Assembly (NCBI GenBank): GCA_965199875.1
Contig: OZ241346.1
Span: forward strand, 1,860,001-1,924,000
DNA length: 64,000 bases
Direction of reading: 5' to 3'
Source: VXYL01 sp965199875
GTDB taxonomy: Bacteria; Pseudomonadota; Gammaproteobacteria; Pseudomonadales; Azotimanducaceae
The notes beneath the pieces are model-generated. The model saw nothing but the letters and a program-made list of their open reading frames with translations, made no database searches and was not told the origin of the DNA. Position numbers and translations under genes: made by a program. Below, piece after piece: positions 34,860-44,600 of this stretch. Every line of letters begins with the position of its first letter. Within the stretch, counting starts at the first letter, position 1.

Positions 34860-35861
34860 TCAGCGCTCGTCTCCAAAGAGCTCGCGATTCGCGCGCGGCA
34901 GGAACAGCACTCCAATGGCCGCGTTGAACAGCACGAAGAAGGTGTGCATGACGAAGCTGAACGCCGCCACTTCCGGGTAGTCCGGGAACAGCACGGCCCA
35001 GAGCAGGAGCGCTCCGGCGTGGAACGGCAGCGGCAGCGCCGCGGCGAGGAAGATCACCGGCAGAAAAGCCAGCATCTGGCCCAAGCTCACGTCCACTTGA
35101 AACAGCTGCAGCGCCAACGTGTACACCACCACCGCGCCGATGAGATTGGGCGCCTTGAACAAGACGATCAGCAGGTAGTGGATCGGGCGCGCTTGGCGAA
35201 ACGCGGCCAGCAGCTGCTTCTCGCGCAGGCCGCCGCTGCCGCTTCGGAAGTAGGCGATGTGCAGCGGCAGATAGATGGCGGCGACACCCATGACCGTCGG
35301 CAGAATCACGTCGAGCGGCAACACCGTCGATGCTTCGCGCACCAGCTGGAAGTTCAGCGCGACGCCCATTCCGGAGAAGAGCAGCAACTGGTAGATCTCC
35401 ATCAGGCCCAGCAGGATCATGCAGGAGAGCGCCTGCCAGCCCGGCACCTTGTAGTGGCGCAGCAGATACAGGGACATCGCGCCCTTGCCAACCTGCTCGT
35501 TCACCAGGGAAAGAATGTAGGCGCTGGCGCGGATGGGCAGGATGCCGCCGAGCTTCAAGGCGGGGGCGCCGAACCAGCGTACCACGCGCCAGGTGACGTG
35601 GCTGTCGACCAGAAAGAAGAACACCGAGTAGGGAATCATCAACGCCAGCCAGAGCAGCCAGTTCGCGCCAGCGAAGAACGCCACCAGATACTCGACGACG
35701 GTTTGCGACTCGCGAGCGGCAGCGGCGTCGATGCGCGTGTACACCAGGTAGAAGCAGCCGAACGCCAACAGCCAGGTGCCAAGGCGAAACAGCAGCGACC
35801 AAGGCGACTTGCCGCTCCGTTTCGACTCCGGCGCGGGTGCGGTTGTTTCTTCGCCGCTCAC
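34860..35861 (-). CDS. Polytopic membrane protein (flippase/UPF0104-like)
   Basis: 333 residues with about eight membrane helices (WSLLFRLGTWLLAFGCFYLV first, HTFFVLFNAAIGVLFL last). The hydrophobic pattern and the internal NEQVGKGAMSLYLLRHYKV block resemble lysylphosphatidylglycerol synthetase transmembrane / UPF0104 proteins, a group of putative lipid flippases; I am not certain of the family. The GTG at 35861 overlaps the stop of the acetyltransferase gene (GTGA), so the two are translationally coupled. Its stop is convergent with the cupin gene, 32 nt away. Confidence 0.7.
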   Translation of the reverse strand: MSGEETTAPAPESKRSGKSPWSLLFRLGTWLLAFGCFYLVYTRIDAAAARESQTVVEYLVAFFAGANWLLWLALMIPYSVFFFLVDSHVTWRVVRWFGAPALKLGGILPIRASAYILSLVNEQVGKGAMSLYLLRHYKVPGWQALSCMILLGLMEIYQLLLFSGMGVALNFQLVREASTVLPLDVILPTVMGVAAIYLPLHIAYFRSGSGGLREKQLLAAFRQARPIHYLLIVLFKAPNLIGAVVVYTLALQLFQVDVSLGQMLAFLPVIFLAAALPLPFHAGALLLWAVLFPDYPEVAAFSFVMHTFFVLFNAAIGVLFLPRANRELFGDER

Positions 35862-36547
35862 AGGCGCAGCAGCACCGACAGTTCGGCGTCTACTCGGCGC
35901 ACGAAACCGATGTTCTCGTAGACACGTTTGGCCTGCTCTTCCGCAGGACTTCCAGTGCGCACGTGCAGAAAGGGAGTACACCCTGCCTGCTGTTGGCGAC
36001 GGGCGATCTCCACCACCAGCGCCTGGGCGTAGCCGCGGCCCTGGTAGTCCGAGTGGGTGCAGACCGCGCTCACTTCCCGATGACGCGCCAGGCACATCCG
36101 CTCGCCAGCCATCGCCACCAGCTTGCCGTCGGCGACGATGCCGACGTAGTCGCCAAGCCGATGGGTCTGCCGCTCGAAAGGGCCCGGGTCCGTGGCCTTG
36201 GCAAGGCGAACCATTTGCTCCGCTTCGCGGTCGCCGAGTTCAACCCAGCCCGTTGACGCCGGCCGCGCGACCGGCTCGGGACAGATCCACTGAGACAACG
36301 GCACCACCGCTCGCAGGCGCCACAGCTTGGACAGCCGGCCGGCGACTTCGCCCGGCGCGAAGAGCGGCACGAACCGGCCCGGTTCGGTGAGCTCCGCCAA
36401 TTCCTCGAGCGCTTCCAGGCTTTGGTCGGCCACCGCGGCGAACGGGGAGACATCGGCCCGGTAGCACGCGGCGCGTTCGCCGACGACGCCGAACTCGCGC
36501 TGCGGCCCGGCAAGCGCATGCCAGGCGGGATTGTCCAGTTCGTTCAC
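35858..36547 (-). CDS. GNAT-family N-acetyltransferase
   Basis: 229 residues, GTG start at 36547. The C-terminal half is a GNAT domain: VGIVADGKLVAMAGERM and REVSAVCTHSDYQGRGYAQAL (residues about 150-180) carry the acetyl-CoA-binding R/Q-x-x-G-x-G/A motif, and ENIGFVRR closes the fold. The N-terminal half is poorly conserved and resembles FR47-like or ASCC-type acetyltransferases. The acceptor is unknown. It is coupled by overlap to the membrane protein gene downstream. Confidence 0.85.
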   Translation of the reverse strand: MNELDNPAWHALAGPQREFGVVGERAACYRADVSPFAAVADQSLEALEELAELTEPGRFVPLFAPGEVAGRLSKLWRLRAVVPLSQWICPEPVARPASTGWVELGDREAEQMVRLAKATDPGPFERQTHRLGDYVGIVADGKLVAMAGERMCLARHREVSAVCTHSDYQGRGYAQALVVEIARRQQQAGCTPFLHVRTGSPAEEQAKRVYENIGFVRRVDAELSVLLRL

Positions 36548-36618
36548 GCTTCTTGGCCGGCCGCCGGCGCGTCGCCGACGATGGCGCTGTTGACTCCGCC
36601 GCGCATCGACTGGCCGCT

Positions 36619-37806
36619 CTACGCAAGCGCCTGATAGACCAGCGTCTTCAGCTCGCGCCGTATCGGATAGGTGGACGACGGCAGCAATTGCGTGAGGAAC
36701 ACCACGACGACCTCCTCTTTCGGATCGATCCAGAAGTAGGTGCTGGCGGCGCCACCCCAAGCGAACTCGCCCGGCGAATCCAGCACGTTCGCCGCCGCAG
36801 GGTCCACCACCACCGAGAAACCGAGGCCAAAGCCGATGCCTTCGTAGGGCGTTTCGCTGAACACCGGCTGCCCCATGGCCGCCAGGTCGCAATTGCCCGG
36901 CAGATGGTTGCTGGCCATGTACTCGACGGTCTTGCGGCCAAGCAGCCGCTCGCCGTCCAGCTCGCCCTTGTTCAGCAGCATCCTGGCGAATCGATGGTAG
37001 TCGTCGATGCTGCCGACCATGCCGCCGCCGCCGGAGAGAAAGGCCGGCCGCTGCAAATAGCGCGACTTCGCTGGATCGTCCTGCAAGCGGTAGCTGCCGG
37101 GCGCGACGTGCTGGTAGCAGCTGGCAAAGCGGGCCTCGCTGCCCGAACGCACTTGAAAGCCGGAATCGCTCATGCCGAGCGGCCCGGCGATGCGTTCGGC
37201 GACGAACTCGTCGAGGGCCTGGCCCGAGAACCGTTCCACCAAATGGCCGCAGACGTCGGTGGACAGGCCGTAGTTCCAGCGCGTTCCCGGCGGGAACTTC
37301 AGCGGCAGCTTCGCCAGCTTCTCGACCATCTCCTGCAACGTGCCGCTTTGCAGCTGGGCGCGGCGATACAGCGCATCGACCGGATGCTGATTCATGAAGC
37401 CGTAGGTGAGGCCGGAGGTATGCGTCAGCAGATGCTTGATGGTCATCGGCGCGTCCGGCTTGCTGGCGACGTACCGATCCGCATCGCCCCTGTCGAACAC
37501 TTCGAGCTCGCCCCAGCCCTCGATGCTCCTGCCAACCGGATCGTCGAGCTGAAAGCGCCCCTCTTCGTAGAGCATCATCAGCGCCACGCTGGCGATGGGC
37601 TTGGTCATCGAATAGAAGCGCACCACCGTGTCGCGCTGCATGGGCTGGCGGCGCTCGATGTCGCGCTGGCCGCAGGCGTGGAAGAAGGCCTCGCCGCCGC
37701 CCCGGGAAACCAGGCACAGCGCACCGGGCAGCTTCCCGGATTCGACGTAGGCGTCGATGTGCTTGGCGATGCGCGAAAGGCGGCTGGCCGTGAAACCGTT
37801 GCTCAT
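36619..37806 (-). CDS. Serine hydrolase of the beta-lactamase/EstB family
   Basis: 395 residues, ATG start at 37806 (MSNGFTASRLSRI). Penicillin-binding-protein-like serine hydrolase: the SxxK motif is SMTKP near residue 67, the Tyr motif is WNYGLSTD near 180, and a WGGAASTYFW block near 344 takes the place of KTG, as in EstB/class C-like esterases. No signal peptide is seen, so it is probably cytoplasmic and an esterase rather than an antibiotic-resistance enzyme. It reads in the same direction as the acetyltransferase, 71 nt upstream of it. Confidence 0.88.
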   Translation of the reverse strand: MSNGFTASRLSRIAKHIDAYVESGKLPGALCLVSRGGGEAFFHACGQRDIERRQPMQRDTVVRFYSMTKPIASVALMMLYEEGRFQLDDPVGRSIEGWGELEVFDRGDADRYVASKPDAPMTIKHLLTHTSGLTYGFMNQHPVDALYRRAQLQSGTLQEMVEKLAKLPLKFPPGTRWNYGLSTDVCGHLVERFSGQALDEFVAERIAGPLGMSDSGFQVRSGSEARFASCYQHVAPGSYRLQDDPAKSRYLQRPAFLSGGGGMVGSIDDYHRFARMLLNKGELDGERLLGRKTVEYMASNHLPGNCDLAAMGQPVFSETPYEGIGFGLGFSVVVDPAAANVLDSPGEFAWGGAASTYFWIDPKEEVVVVFLTQLLPSSTYPIRRELKTLVYQALA

Positions 37807-38218
37807 GGGATCGTGCTGCGGGCAAGTCGTTGCGGCACAGCATACTCGACTTGCGCAGCGCGTTCGCCGGTCGCGCAACGTTCGACCGTTCAAGCATGGT
37901 GCCCACGCCATCAGTTGCCGTTGCACTATAGCACTCCTCGTGCCGTGTTCGCCGAGCGTGAGCCCGCCCGGCCCGTCCCTCCGGCCGGGGCTGCGCGGCG
38001 CGGATAATCAAGACCGGCCCCTAGTCTTCCCCGTAACGGGCAAAGGCGGCAAGTCGCAATCGATAAACCCGTCGCGCCAGTGCGCGATGGCTTCCCGAGC
38101 GCGGAGCCCGCGCTGTCGGCGCGTGAGCCTTCCGCAACCCGGCCCTGCATCGACTATTGCGCTTGCATCCAACCCCGCACCGAGATATGGTTTGACCTGG
38201 TCGGTCTAGGGGTGAGTC
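37807..38218. other. 412-bp intergenic region
   Basis: Lies between the divergent serine hydrolase and toxin-antitoxin genes. Apart from the promoter noted at 38163-38191, I see only GC-rich sequence without a convincing gene, repeat or RNA. Part may be decayed coding DNA. Confidence 0.5.
38163..38191 (+). promoter_or_regulatory. Sigma-70-like promoter of the toxin-antitoxin pair
   Basis: TTGCAT (38163-38168), a 17-nt spacer and TATGGT (38186-38191) precede the antitoxin GTG at 38219, which has its own GGGGTGA ribosome site. Spacing is ideal and both hexamers deviate by two bases or fewer from consensus. Confidence 0.5.
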
Positions 38219-38527
38219 GTGGAATCCGTTCTTACGCTTAGTGATGCCAAGGCCCGGTTTTCGGAAGTCGTCGAGAAGGCGGCCAACGGCGAAGTGTTCG
38301 TCGTTACCCGCATGGGCAGGCCGGTGGTTCGGATTGCCCGCTTCGTCCCGCATGGTCAGCCGCGCAAACTCGGCGACTTTGCCGAGCGCATACGGATGAG
38401 CGAGGATTTCGACAACTGGCCCCCAGATTTGCAGGTGGCGCTGGGAATGGCTGATGAACCCCGGCCGGAGGCCGTCGCAAGCGCGCCCTCCACCATGGCC
38501 CCTTCGCAAGACAAGGATCCCCGGTGA
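38219..38527 (+). CDS. Phd/YefM-family antitoxin
   Basis: 102 residues from the GTG at 38219 (GGGGTGAGTC before it). The N-terminal DNA-binding fold is typical: LTLSDAKARFSEVVEKAANGE, then VVTRMGRPVVRIARFVP. The C-terminal part, which neutralises the toxin, is followed by a disordered Ala/Ser/Pro tail. The gene overlaps the PIN toxin gene by 4 nt (GTGA). It should bind its own promoter region and repress the pair. Confidence 0.9.
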   Translation: MESVLTLSDAKARFSEVVEKAANGEVFVVTRMGRPVVRIARFVPHGQPRKLGDFAERIRMSEDFDNWPPDLQVALGMADEPRPEAVASAPSTMAPSQDKDPR

Positions 38528-38898
38528 GATACCTGCTCGACACGCACACCCTGCTTTGGGCGCGCACTGCACCCAATGTGCTCTCCGCGGATGCGCTCGC
38601 CGTATTGGAGTCGGTCGACAGTGCCCTGTACCTCAGCGTCGCCTCGCTCTGGGAGTGCGCGATCAAGTCCTCCATCGGCAAGCTCCACGTTCCCGACGAG
38701 TTCTATCGGACCGTTGCCGCCGACTACGAGGTTCTTGGCATCGAGGTGTCCCACGTCGAAGCATGCGCGAAGCTGCCCATGCACCACCGGGACCCGTTCG
38801 ACCGCATGTTGGTGGCGCAAGCTCGACTCGGCGGCCTGACCCTGCTGACTCGTGACCGGGACATTGCCAAGTACGACGTCCCGGTCGTCGCCGCTTGA
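38524..38898 (+). CDS. PIN-domain toxin (VapC-like ribonuclease)
   Basis: 124 residues, GTG start at 38524 overlapping the antitoxin stop. PIN nuclease with its acidic site intact: Asp6 in YLLDTHTLLW, Glu44 in SLWECAIK, Asp97 in HHRDPFDRMLVAQA and the LLTRDRDIAKY end motif. These toxins cut RNA, commonly tRNA. Together with the Phd-type antitoxin it forms a complete type II toxin-antitoxin module. Confidence 0.93.
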   Translation: MRYLLDTHTLLWARTAPNVLSADALAVLESVDSALYLSVASLWECAIKSSIGKLHVPDEFYRTVAADYEVLGIEVSHVEACAKLPMHHRDPFDRMLVAQARLGGLTLLTRDRDIAKYDVPVVAA

Positions 38899-38979
38899 TC
38901 CCGTCTGGCCCATGCGCGAAGTGAGCGCCGCTGCTTCTGGCAAAATCGTCTTTGGCTGGTGCCATTCTTGGGGGCGCAT

Positions 38980-39042
38980 TCTGTAGAACGCCACCGCAGC
39001 GTCCAGATTCGGGACGTTGAGCGCCCGTTGCACGCGCGCCAT
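38980..39042 (-). pseudogene. 5' remnant of a VOC/glyoxalase-family gene
   Basis: An ATG at 39042 with a GAGGAGAC ribosome site encodes MARVQRALNVPNLDAAVAFYR, a perfect first beta-alpha unit of a VOC (glyoxalase/ArsI/CadI-like) protein. After about 21 residues the similarity ends abruptly, close to the 3' end of the PIN gene. The rest of the gene has been lost, so this is a truncation product. Confidence 0.6.
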
Positions 39043-39356
39043 TGCATGTCTCCTCGAGCGGCCTTGCGTCGCTACATGATTGGGGTGGCGGGCGTGTGGT
39101 GCGCGAAGACGCCAACCTGTTCAGCGTCGGCTCGGCGCTCGATGCGCTGAACCGCTTGGCACGACTGCATCCAGACGACTGCTCGGCGTTGGCCCACGAG
39201 CGCTCGACACACGGGCAGCCGCCATGCCCACCCACAGCTGGGAATCGCTCGCCCGTGGCGGGCTGCCGTTCGATCCCGACTTGGGCGGAGAGCGGGCCGA
39301 CAAAGAGCGCAGCGTCCTCCGACATTAACGATGGCGGATTAGCTGGAAACAGCGGC
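39043..39356. other. Intergenic debris between VOC and receptor remnants
   Basis: 314 bases with no supported gene. Short frames on both strands are alanine/arginine-rich and lack ribosome sites. It lies between two truncated genes, so it is probably decayed sequence. Confidence 0.4.
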
Positions 39357-40337
39357 TCAGAACAGAAGGACCAGACCTGCAACGAAGACCCGCGGCGGGA
39401 AGTGGACATCGCGAGACGTGCCGAAGTCCTCCGAATACGCCCTCGCCATTGGATTGCCTCGGTCCAGCGCGTTCGACACCGCCAACAGCCCCAATGCGTT
39501 GGTGCCTCCGACGCGCATCGGAACAGCCACGCTGGCATCGAGGCGCTGGTAGGCGCCGAGCTCCGACATCGCTTGGCCGAATACCGGGAGGTAGGTTGAA
39601 CTGTCCACCGCCGACGGTGTGCGTCCGACCACCTCGGCGTAGGGCCTGCCGCTGCCGTGAACGTAGCTGACGGTCACCGTGCCACCGCCAAGCGCCAACT
39701 CGAGGCCAGCCCGCAACAGGAATTTCACATCACCCTCGCCACGAAAGCGCCGACCGTGGGCGGCGACAAGCTGCCGCGCGCGAATGGCCGACGCTCGGGC
39801 CGTCGCCAAGTCGCCGATCTGCCAGACCATCGACAGATCGATGCCGCGCAGCGTCACCCGGCGGCTCGCTTCCCGGATACGTGCAAGGAATGCTCCCACT
39901 GTGAAGTCCGCCGAGGCTGTGGACAATCGCCCGTCCAAGGCAACTTGACGGCTGCGGAACGGAACAGGGGCGTGCCACTCGCTGGGTCCCGGCATGCGCA
40001 GGGCGTGGTATTCGCCAGCGGCCACGGTAACCCCGCCGTTGCGCTGCCAACCCTCTCGGGTCGCCCCAAGCTGCCACGAATGTTCACCCGACACGCCATC
40101 TCCGAAGTGGCGACGTACCCCGCCCATGAGCATCGTCCGCTTGGACACCTGCCACGTGCCATAGCCGTAGACGCCGCCGTGCGCACTGCGCCGGATGCGA
40201 CGCACGGGCAGGCCAAGCGGGAAGTCCGACTGCCAGAGCGGCTCGAACTGTTGTGAAACGCCGGCATGGGCCAGCCGAAGGTTCTCCATCGCAAGACCGA
40301 CGCGGTAGCGGATATTCGCGTCCAGCGCGCAACTCAC
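39357..40337 (-). pseudogene. C-terminal fragment of a TonB-dependent receptor
   Basis: A frame of 326 codons from a GTG at 40337 contains only outer-membrane barrel strands and no plug domain, signal peptide or TonB box. Alternating strands (VSYVHGSGRPYAEVVGRTP, YQRLDASVAVPMRVGG, LLAVSNALDRGNPMARAY) and a final Phe (VAGLVLLF) match the end of TonB-dependent receptors, which are normally 700 residues or more. The 5' part has been replaced by the SLOG-deacetylase gene, whose stop lies 1 nt upstream. Without a signal peptide it cannot reach the outer membrane, so I call it a remnant. Confidence 0.75.
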
Positions 40338-40338
40338 G

Positions 40339-41658
40339 CTAGGCGATGTCTTGGCGCCAAACCTCTCTTGCGACCACGCCGTCGCGCAGTGCTGGATTGC
40401 CGCTGCGCGGCAGCGCGAACTGCAAGCGGATGCCGGCGTCGCGCGCCGCCTGGTAGGCCGCCGCCGACCACTGGCCTTCCGGCCACGCCAGCCACGGCAT
40501 CTGGCCGCGTTCCTCCACGGCGTCCGCAAGCGCTGCCAGTTCCGGCGCCAAATCGGGGCGGGCGGAAAGGTTCTCGTGCATGTGCCCGTGCGTGGCGATC
40601 ACCCAGCCCGCTGCCTGCAGGTCGGCGATGTCCCGAGCGGCGAGCAGCCAGTCCGGCGCCGGCATCGGCGCTATCCCTCGTGCGTCCAACAGCGCGTGTT
40701 GCGCGGCCTCCGGCAGCGTTTTCAGGTGGGTTCTTGTCGCTGTGCCGAGCGCTTGCTCGTCTTCTGGATCGATGCCCTCGGCCGCGCAGTGTTCATAGAG
40801 CCGTTGCAGCGGCAGCGGCCGGGCTGGGGTTTGGAAATGGTTCTCGCCGACGAACAGCACGGGGCACACCTGCGGCAGGCGCTCGAAGGCGTCCACCAGG
40901 CACAGCACGTCCTTCCAGCCGTCGTCGAAGGTTGCCAAGGCAACAGTGTCGGCTTGATGACGCCGATTCCAGCCGCGCACCTCGTCGTTCAGCGCGACCA
41001 GCCGCCGCAGCAGTTCGGACTTCTCGATGGACATGCCGAAGCGAAGGTGGATGCGCTGGGCAGGGCTTGGCGCACCGTCGTGGACGCGATGCAGGGCCGG
41101 CACTGCGTGCGGATAGAAGCCTTGGTTTCTGCGCCCCCCGAACACACCTTCGGGGCGCTGCTGATCCGCCCACGCGACCACGTCTTCAACGCTTTCGCAG
41201 CCGTGTATCGGCGGGCGTCGGCGATGGTCGAGCGCCGTGCCGGCCAGCTTGTCGCTCCAGCCGTCCACGCCGCGCAAGGCAGCAATGGGCTTGCCCTCCT
41301 GCCAGGCGATGGCCAGCTCGCTCAACGTGCCGGCGCCGCCGGAGACGGCCACCACCAGGTCTGCCGAACGCACCACCAGGTGGTTTCGCATGGTGCCCAA
41401 GTTGGTGCGCACCACGCTCGCCGGGTGGGGGTTGCGCAGCCAGGCGCGGCCTTCGCCGGATTCGATGTGAACGAGGTCGACGTCGTTGCCCGACCGCCCG
41501 CGACCACGCGCCACCGCCCGCATCACGCCATCCATGCCGCCGGTCACGAGGTCGAAGTTGTCGTCCGCCAATGCATCGGCCAACGCCTCCGTTTGCTGCC
41601 GCACAGCGGCCGGAATGGTGCCGGCGGCACCCACGATGGCGACCATGTTGCGCCTCAT
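40339..41658 (-). CDS. SLOG (LOG-family)–polysaccharide deacetylase fusion protein
   Basis: 439 residues. Residues 1-165 form a Rossmann-like SLOG/LOG domain (TIGR00725 type: VAIVGAAGT, VTGGMDGVMRA near 40, and SGGAGTLSELAIAW near 105, the loop that binds nucleotide phosphates). Residues 210-439 form a NodB-like polysaccharide deacetylase: TFDDGW near 242 supplies the metal/catalytic Asp pair, and ATHGHMHENL near 357 the metal His residues. SLOG domains bind or cleave nucleotides or nucleotide-derived ligands, so a nucleotide sensor on a sugar deacetylase is plausible. No signal peptide, so the substrate would be cytoplasmic. ATG at 41658 overlaps the upstream stop (ATGA). Confidence 0.8.
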   Translation of the reverse strand: MRRNMVAIVGAAGTIPAAVRQQTEALADALADDNFDLVTGGMDGVMRAVARGRGRSGNDVDLVHIESGEGRAWLRNPHPASVVRTNLGTMRNHLVVRSADLVVAVSGGAGTLSELAIAWQEGKPIAALRGVDGWSDKLAGTALDHRRRPPIHGCESVEDVVAWADQQRPEGVFGGRRNQGFYPHAVPALHRVHDGAPSPAQRIHLRFGMSIEKSELLRRLVALNDEVRGWNRRHQADTVALATFDDGWKDVLCLVDAFERLPQVCPVLFVGENHFQTPARPLPLQRLYEHCAAEGIDPEDEQALGTATRTHLKTLPEAAQHALLDARGIAPMPAPDWLLAARDIADLQAAGWVIATHGHMHENLSARPDLAPELAALADAVEERGQMPWLAWPEGQWSAAAYQAARDAGIRLQFALPRSGNPALRDGVVAREVWRQDIA

Positions 41659-44600
41659 CTTGGCGTGTCCGCGTCTGGCGCGAGCTCGAACGCCAAGTGG
41701 TCGGATGCGGGCGTGAAGTTCACCAGCTCAACGGTTGGCACGGTAACGCGCCGCACCTCGCGCAAGCCGACGCGGGCGAACTCCGCCAGCAGCGCCTCCT
41801 CCGGCCGATGCACTTCCCGGCGCACGCGGCCCGACGTTCGCACCGTCTTGTGCCACACGAAGGTGTCCTCGTAGCGCGCGCCGGGCGGCAGTTCGCGTTC
41901 CGCTTCCGGCGTGGGGCCGCAGAACGTGAAATGCGGATCGCACAAGGTCACCACCACGCGACCATCCTTCGCTACTGCGGCACGCAGATCGGCAAGGATG
42001 CCGCGCATTTCCGCTTCGTCTTCGATGGTGCAGAGCACGCGTTGGCAGACGACGAGATCGAAGGGAGCGGCGGCCATCGCCTCGTCCCGCACGGTGGTAA
42101 AGCGCAAGTCGCTCTTGCCGTCGGCAAGCGGGCGCCAGCGCTTGTGCCGGGTAACGTCTGGATCGTAGCCCAGCACTTCGGCCCCGGCATCCGCCAGCGC
42201 CTTCGCCACCTTTCCACTGCCGCAACCGTAGTCGAGGACGCGCCTTGGCTGGCCAGCGACGAGCTCCAAGGCGACGTCTTCGCAGGCTTGGCGCTCGCCG
42301 GCCATGCGCAAGACGGCTTCGTGGAAGCTGCCGACGCCAGCCAGCGCCGGCAGGTCGGCTTGGCGCAGCGCCTGGCGCATCAGCGCCTTCAGATCGGGGC
42401 GATCGTGGCAGCGGAAGGAGAGCCACGCGCGGTGGCACATCGTCGTGAACTCGCGCTCGTCGTCGAGCGGGCGGAGGTCCGAACCGTAGTCGATGAGGCG
42501 CACCCGTCCGTCTGCGACGCGCAGATTGTCGGGGTGGATGTTGCGGCACACCACGCCCTGTTGCCGACACTCCACGAGCAGGTTCACCAAGCCGGGGCCG
42601 TGGCCTCCCGTGTACGGCTCGCTGGGCTCATAGGGATAGATCAGCACGGCGTCGCGGCCCTCTTGGTGGAAGGCAAGCAGCGGATAGAGGCTGCGGGTGT
42701 CTCGCCAAGCGCCGACGAGCGAGCGCAGGTAGTCGAGGGTGGAGTCGAGCTGCCAGGACTTCCAGTAGTCGAACACCTTGTAGACGTGTTTGCCATCGGT
42801 GAGCACGACGCCTTCGCTGCCGCAGCCCAGGGTGCCGAGAGGGCCGGCAGGTTCCGCCAAGCGTCTGGCCACCGCCTTGGCGTTGGCGACGCGTTCCGGT
42901 TCGAAGCCGCGGGCCAACGCCGCCGGCTCGGCCAGACGAGCGCGGTGTCGTGCCAGTTCGGCCGGCAGTTGGGCGAGAAACGTCTTGATCTGCGAGTCGC
43001 GGATGTCCGCGATGCGTTCGATGTCGGCAAGCACGTTGTTGGCGTAGGAGTCGTCGAGACGGTCGCAGAACCCGAGCAGGCGGTCTCTCGCGTCCGCGTA
43101 TTTCTCCGCGTGCCACCAAGCGCCGTCGCGCTCCACCAAGTCGCGCAGCACGCTGGCGAGACCGCGCACGCGGTAGAAGGACAAACGAAACGCCGCCAGT
43201 CGCTCGTTCAGGAACTTGCGCACGCGGCTGACGAGTCGGTCTACCCGCGCCGGCGCAAGTTGCAGGCGCAAGTCGTCTTCGTTGTTGACGAAGAAAACCT
43301 CCGACACGGCTTCAAGCGCGGAAAAGAGTGCGTAGCCGCGCATGTCGTCCTGGACCTTTTCAACGTCCATCCCGGCCACGGTGCCGCCGGATCGATCCTG
43401 ATGCAGCGCCAGCGGCATGCCAACCACTTTGCGTCCGAGGTGTCGTTGCTGCAGCAGTGCCCACATCATGTCGGACCGCCGAGTCGGCCTGCCGTCGATG
43501 GCAGGCGACGGATTGGGCGCCAAGCGCAATGTCTCGATGTCGAGCACGAAGGTATTGCCGCCGCGCTGCAAGCTGCTGCTGAGCGCCAGCGTGTCGGCCT
43601 CCGCGTCGATCACCAGCGGCCGGAACAGCTGCTCTCCCGCCAGTATCCGTTCTGCGCGACGGGCCAAGCGCTCGAACGCCTCGCCAACGCGCTCGCCATC
43701 TTCGGGCGTCGCCCAGAACGGTGCCTCCAGCCGATCCGTCTCCTTGCGCGAGAGGTCGTAGTAGTAGTCGCGCCGCCCCTGCCGGAGCAGGGCGTTCTGC
43801 ATCGCCCGATCCGGCAACGTTGCCTGGGGCGACAGCCTGGCCAGCCACGTGAGCGAGGCGACCAAGTCCACCATTTGCGTGCGCACCGCGGCGGCGAACG
43901 GCACGGGCGGGTCGCCGGTGCAGCGGCCGATCACCACGTCGGCTTCGCCACGTTCGCGCAGCGCCTGCATCTTGCGCAGCGCGGGCAGCAAGCGCTGATG
44001 CTGGCGCCGGAGGTGCCCTTTCGCATCGGCCGCGAGGGGATCGAGCCGCAAGTCGTCGTCCACGATCCAGACGATGGCGCCGGGGCGGCGCGCGGCGAAG
44101 GCATACAGGTACGACTGCAACACCGTTCGCGCCGGCGCGATGGGCAGGTAGCGCCCGGTGGCGGCGCCGCCATCGAGAACCCGCCCCGCTTCGGCGTCTT
44201 CGACGTGCCGAGCGCGGTCCACCAGATGAACGCGCAGCCCGCGCTGGCGTTCGCGCTCTGCGAGATCGCGCAGCTTCCGGCTGGGGCGCTGGCCCTTGCC
44301 GTTTTCCAACACCACCACGTCGAGGCCGGCCAGCTCCGATTGCGCCGCGACCCCGCCCATGTCTTCCAGCAGACCGGCGAGATCGTCAAGCGCCGAGGTG
44401 TCTGCGATGGTGCCGACGACGAGATGCGGCGGCGGGCGGCTCGGGTCCTCGGGCGGCGAATCCGGGGAAATGCTTGGAGAGACCGGCGCGTCCGGTTGCG
44501 GCGCCGTCTCGCTCCAGCCAAACAGCTGCGCTGCCCGCTGGCGGAACGCCGCCTGCTGATCAGCCGACATGCGGCCCCGGTACTTGGCGAAGAACCGACT

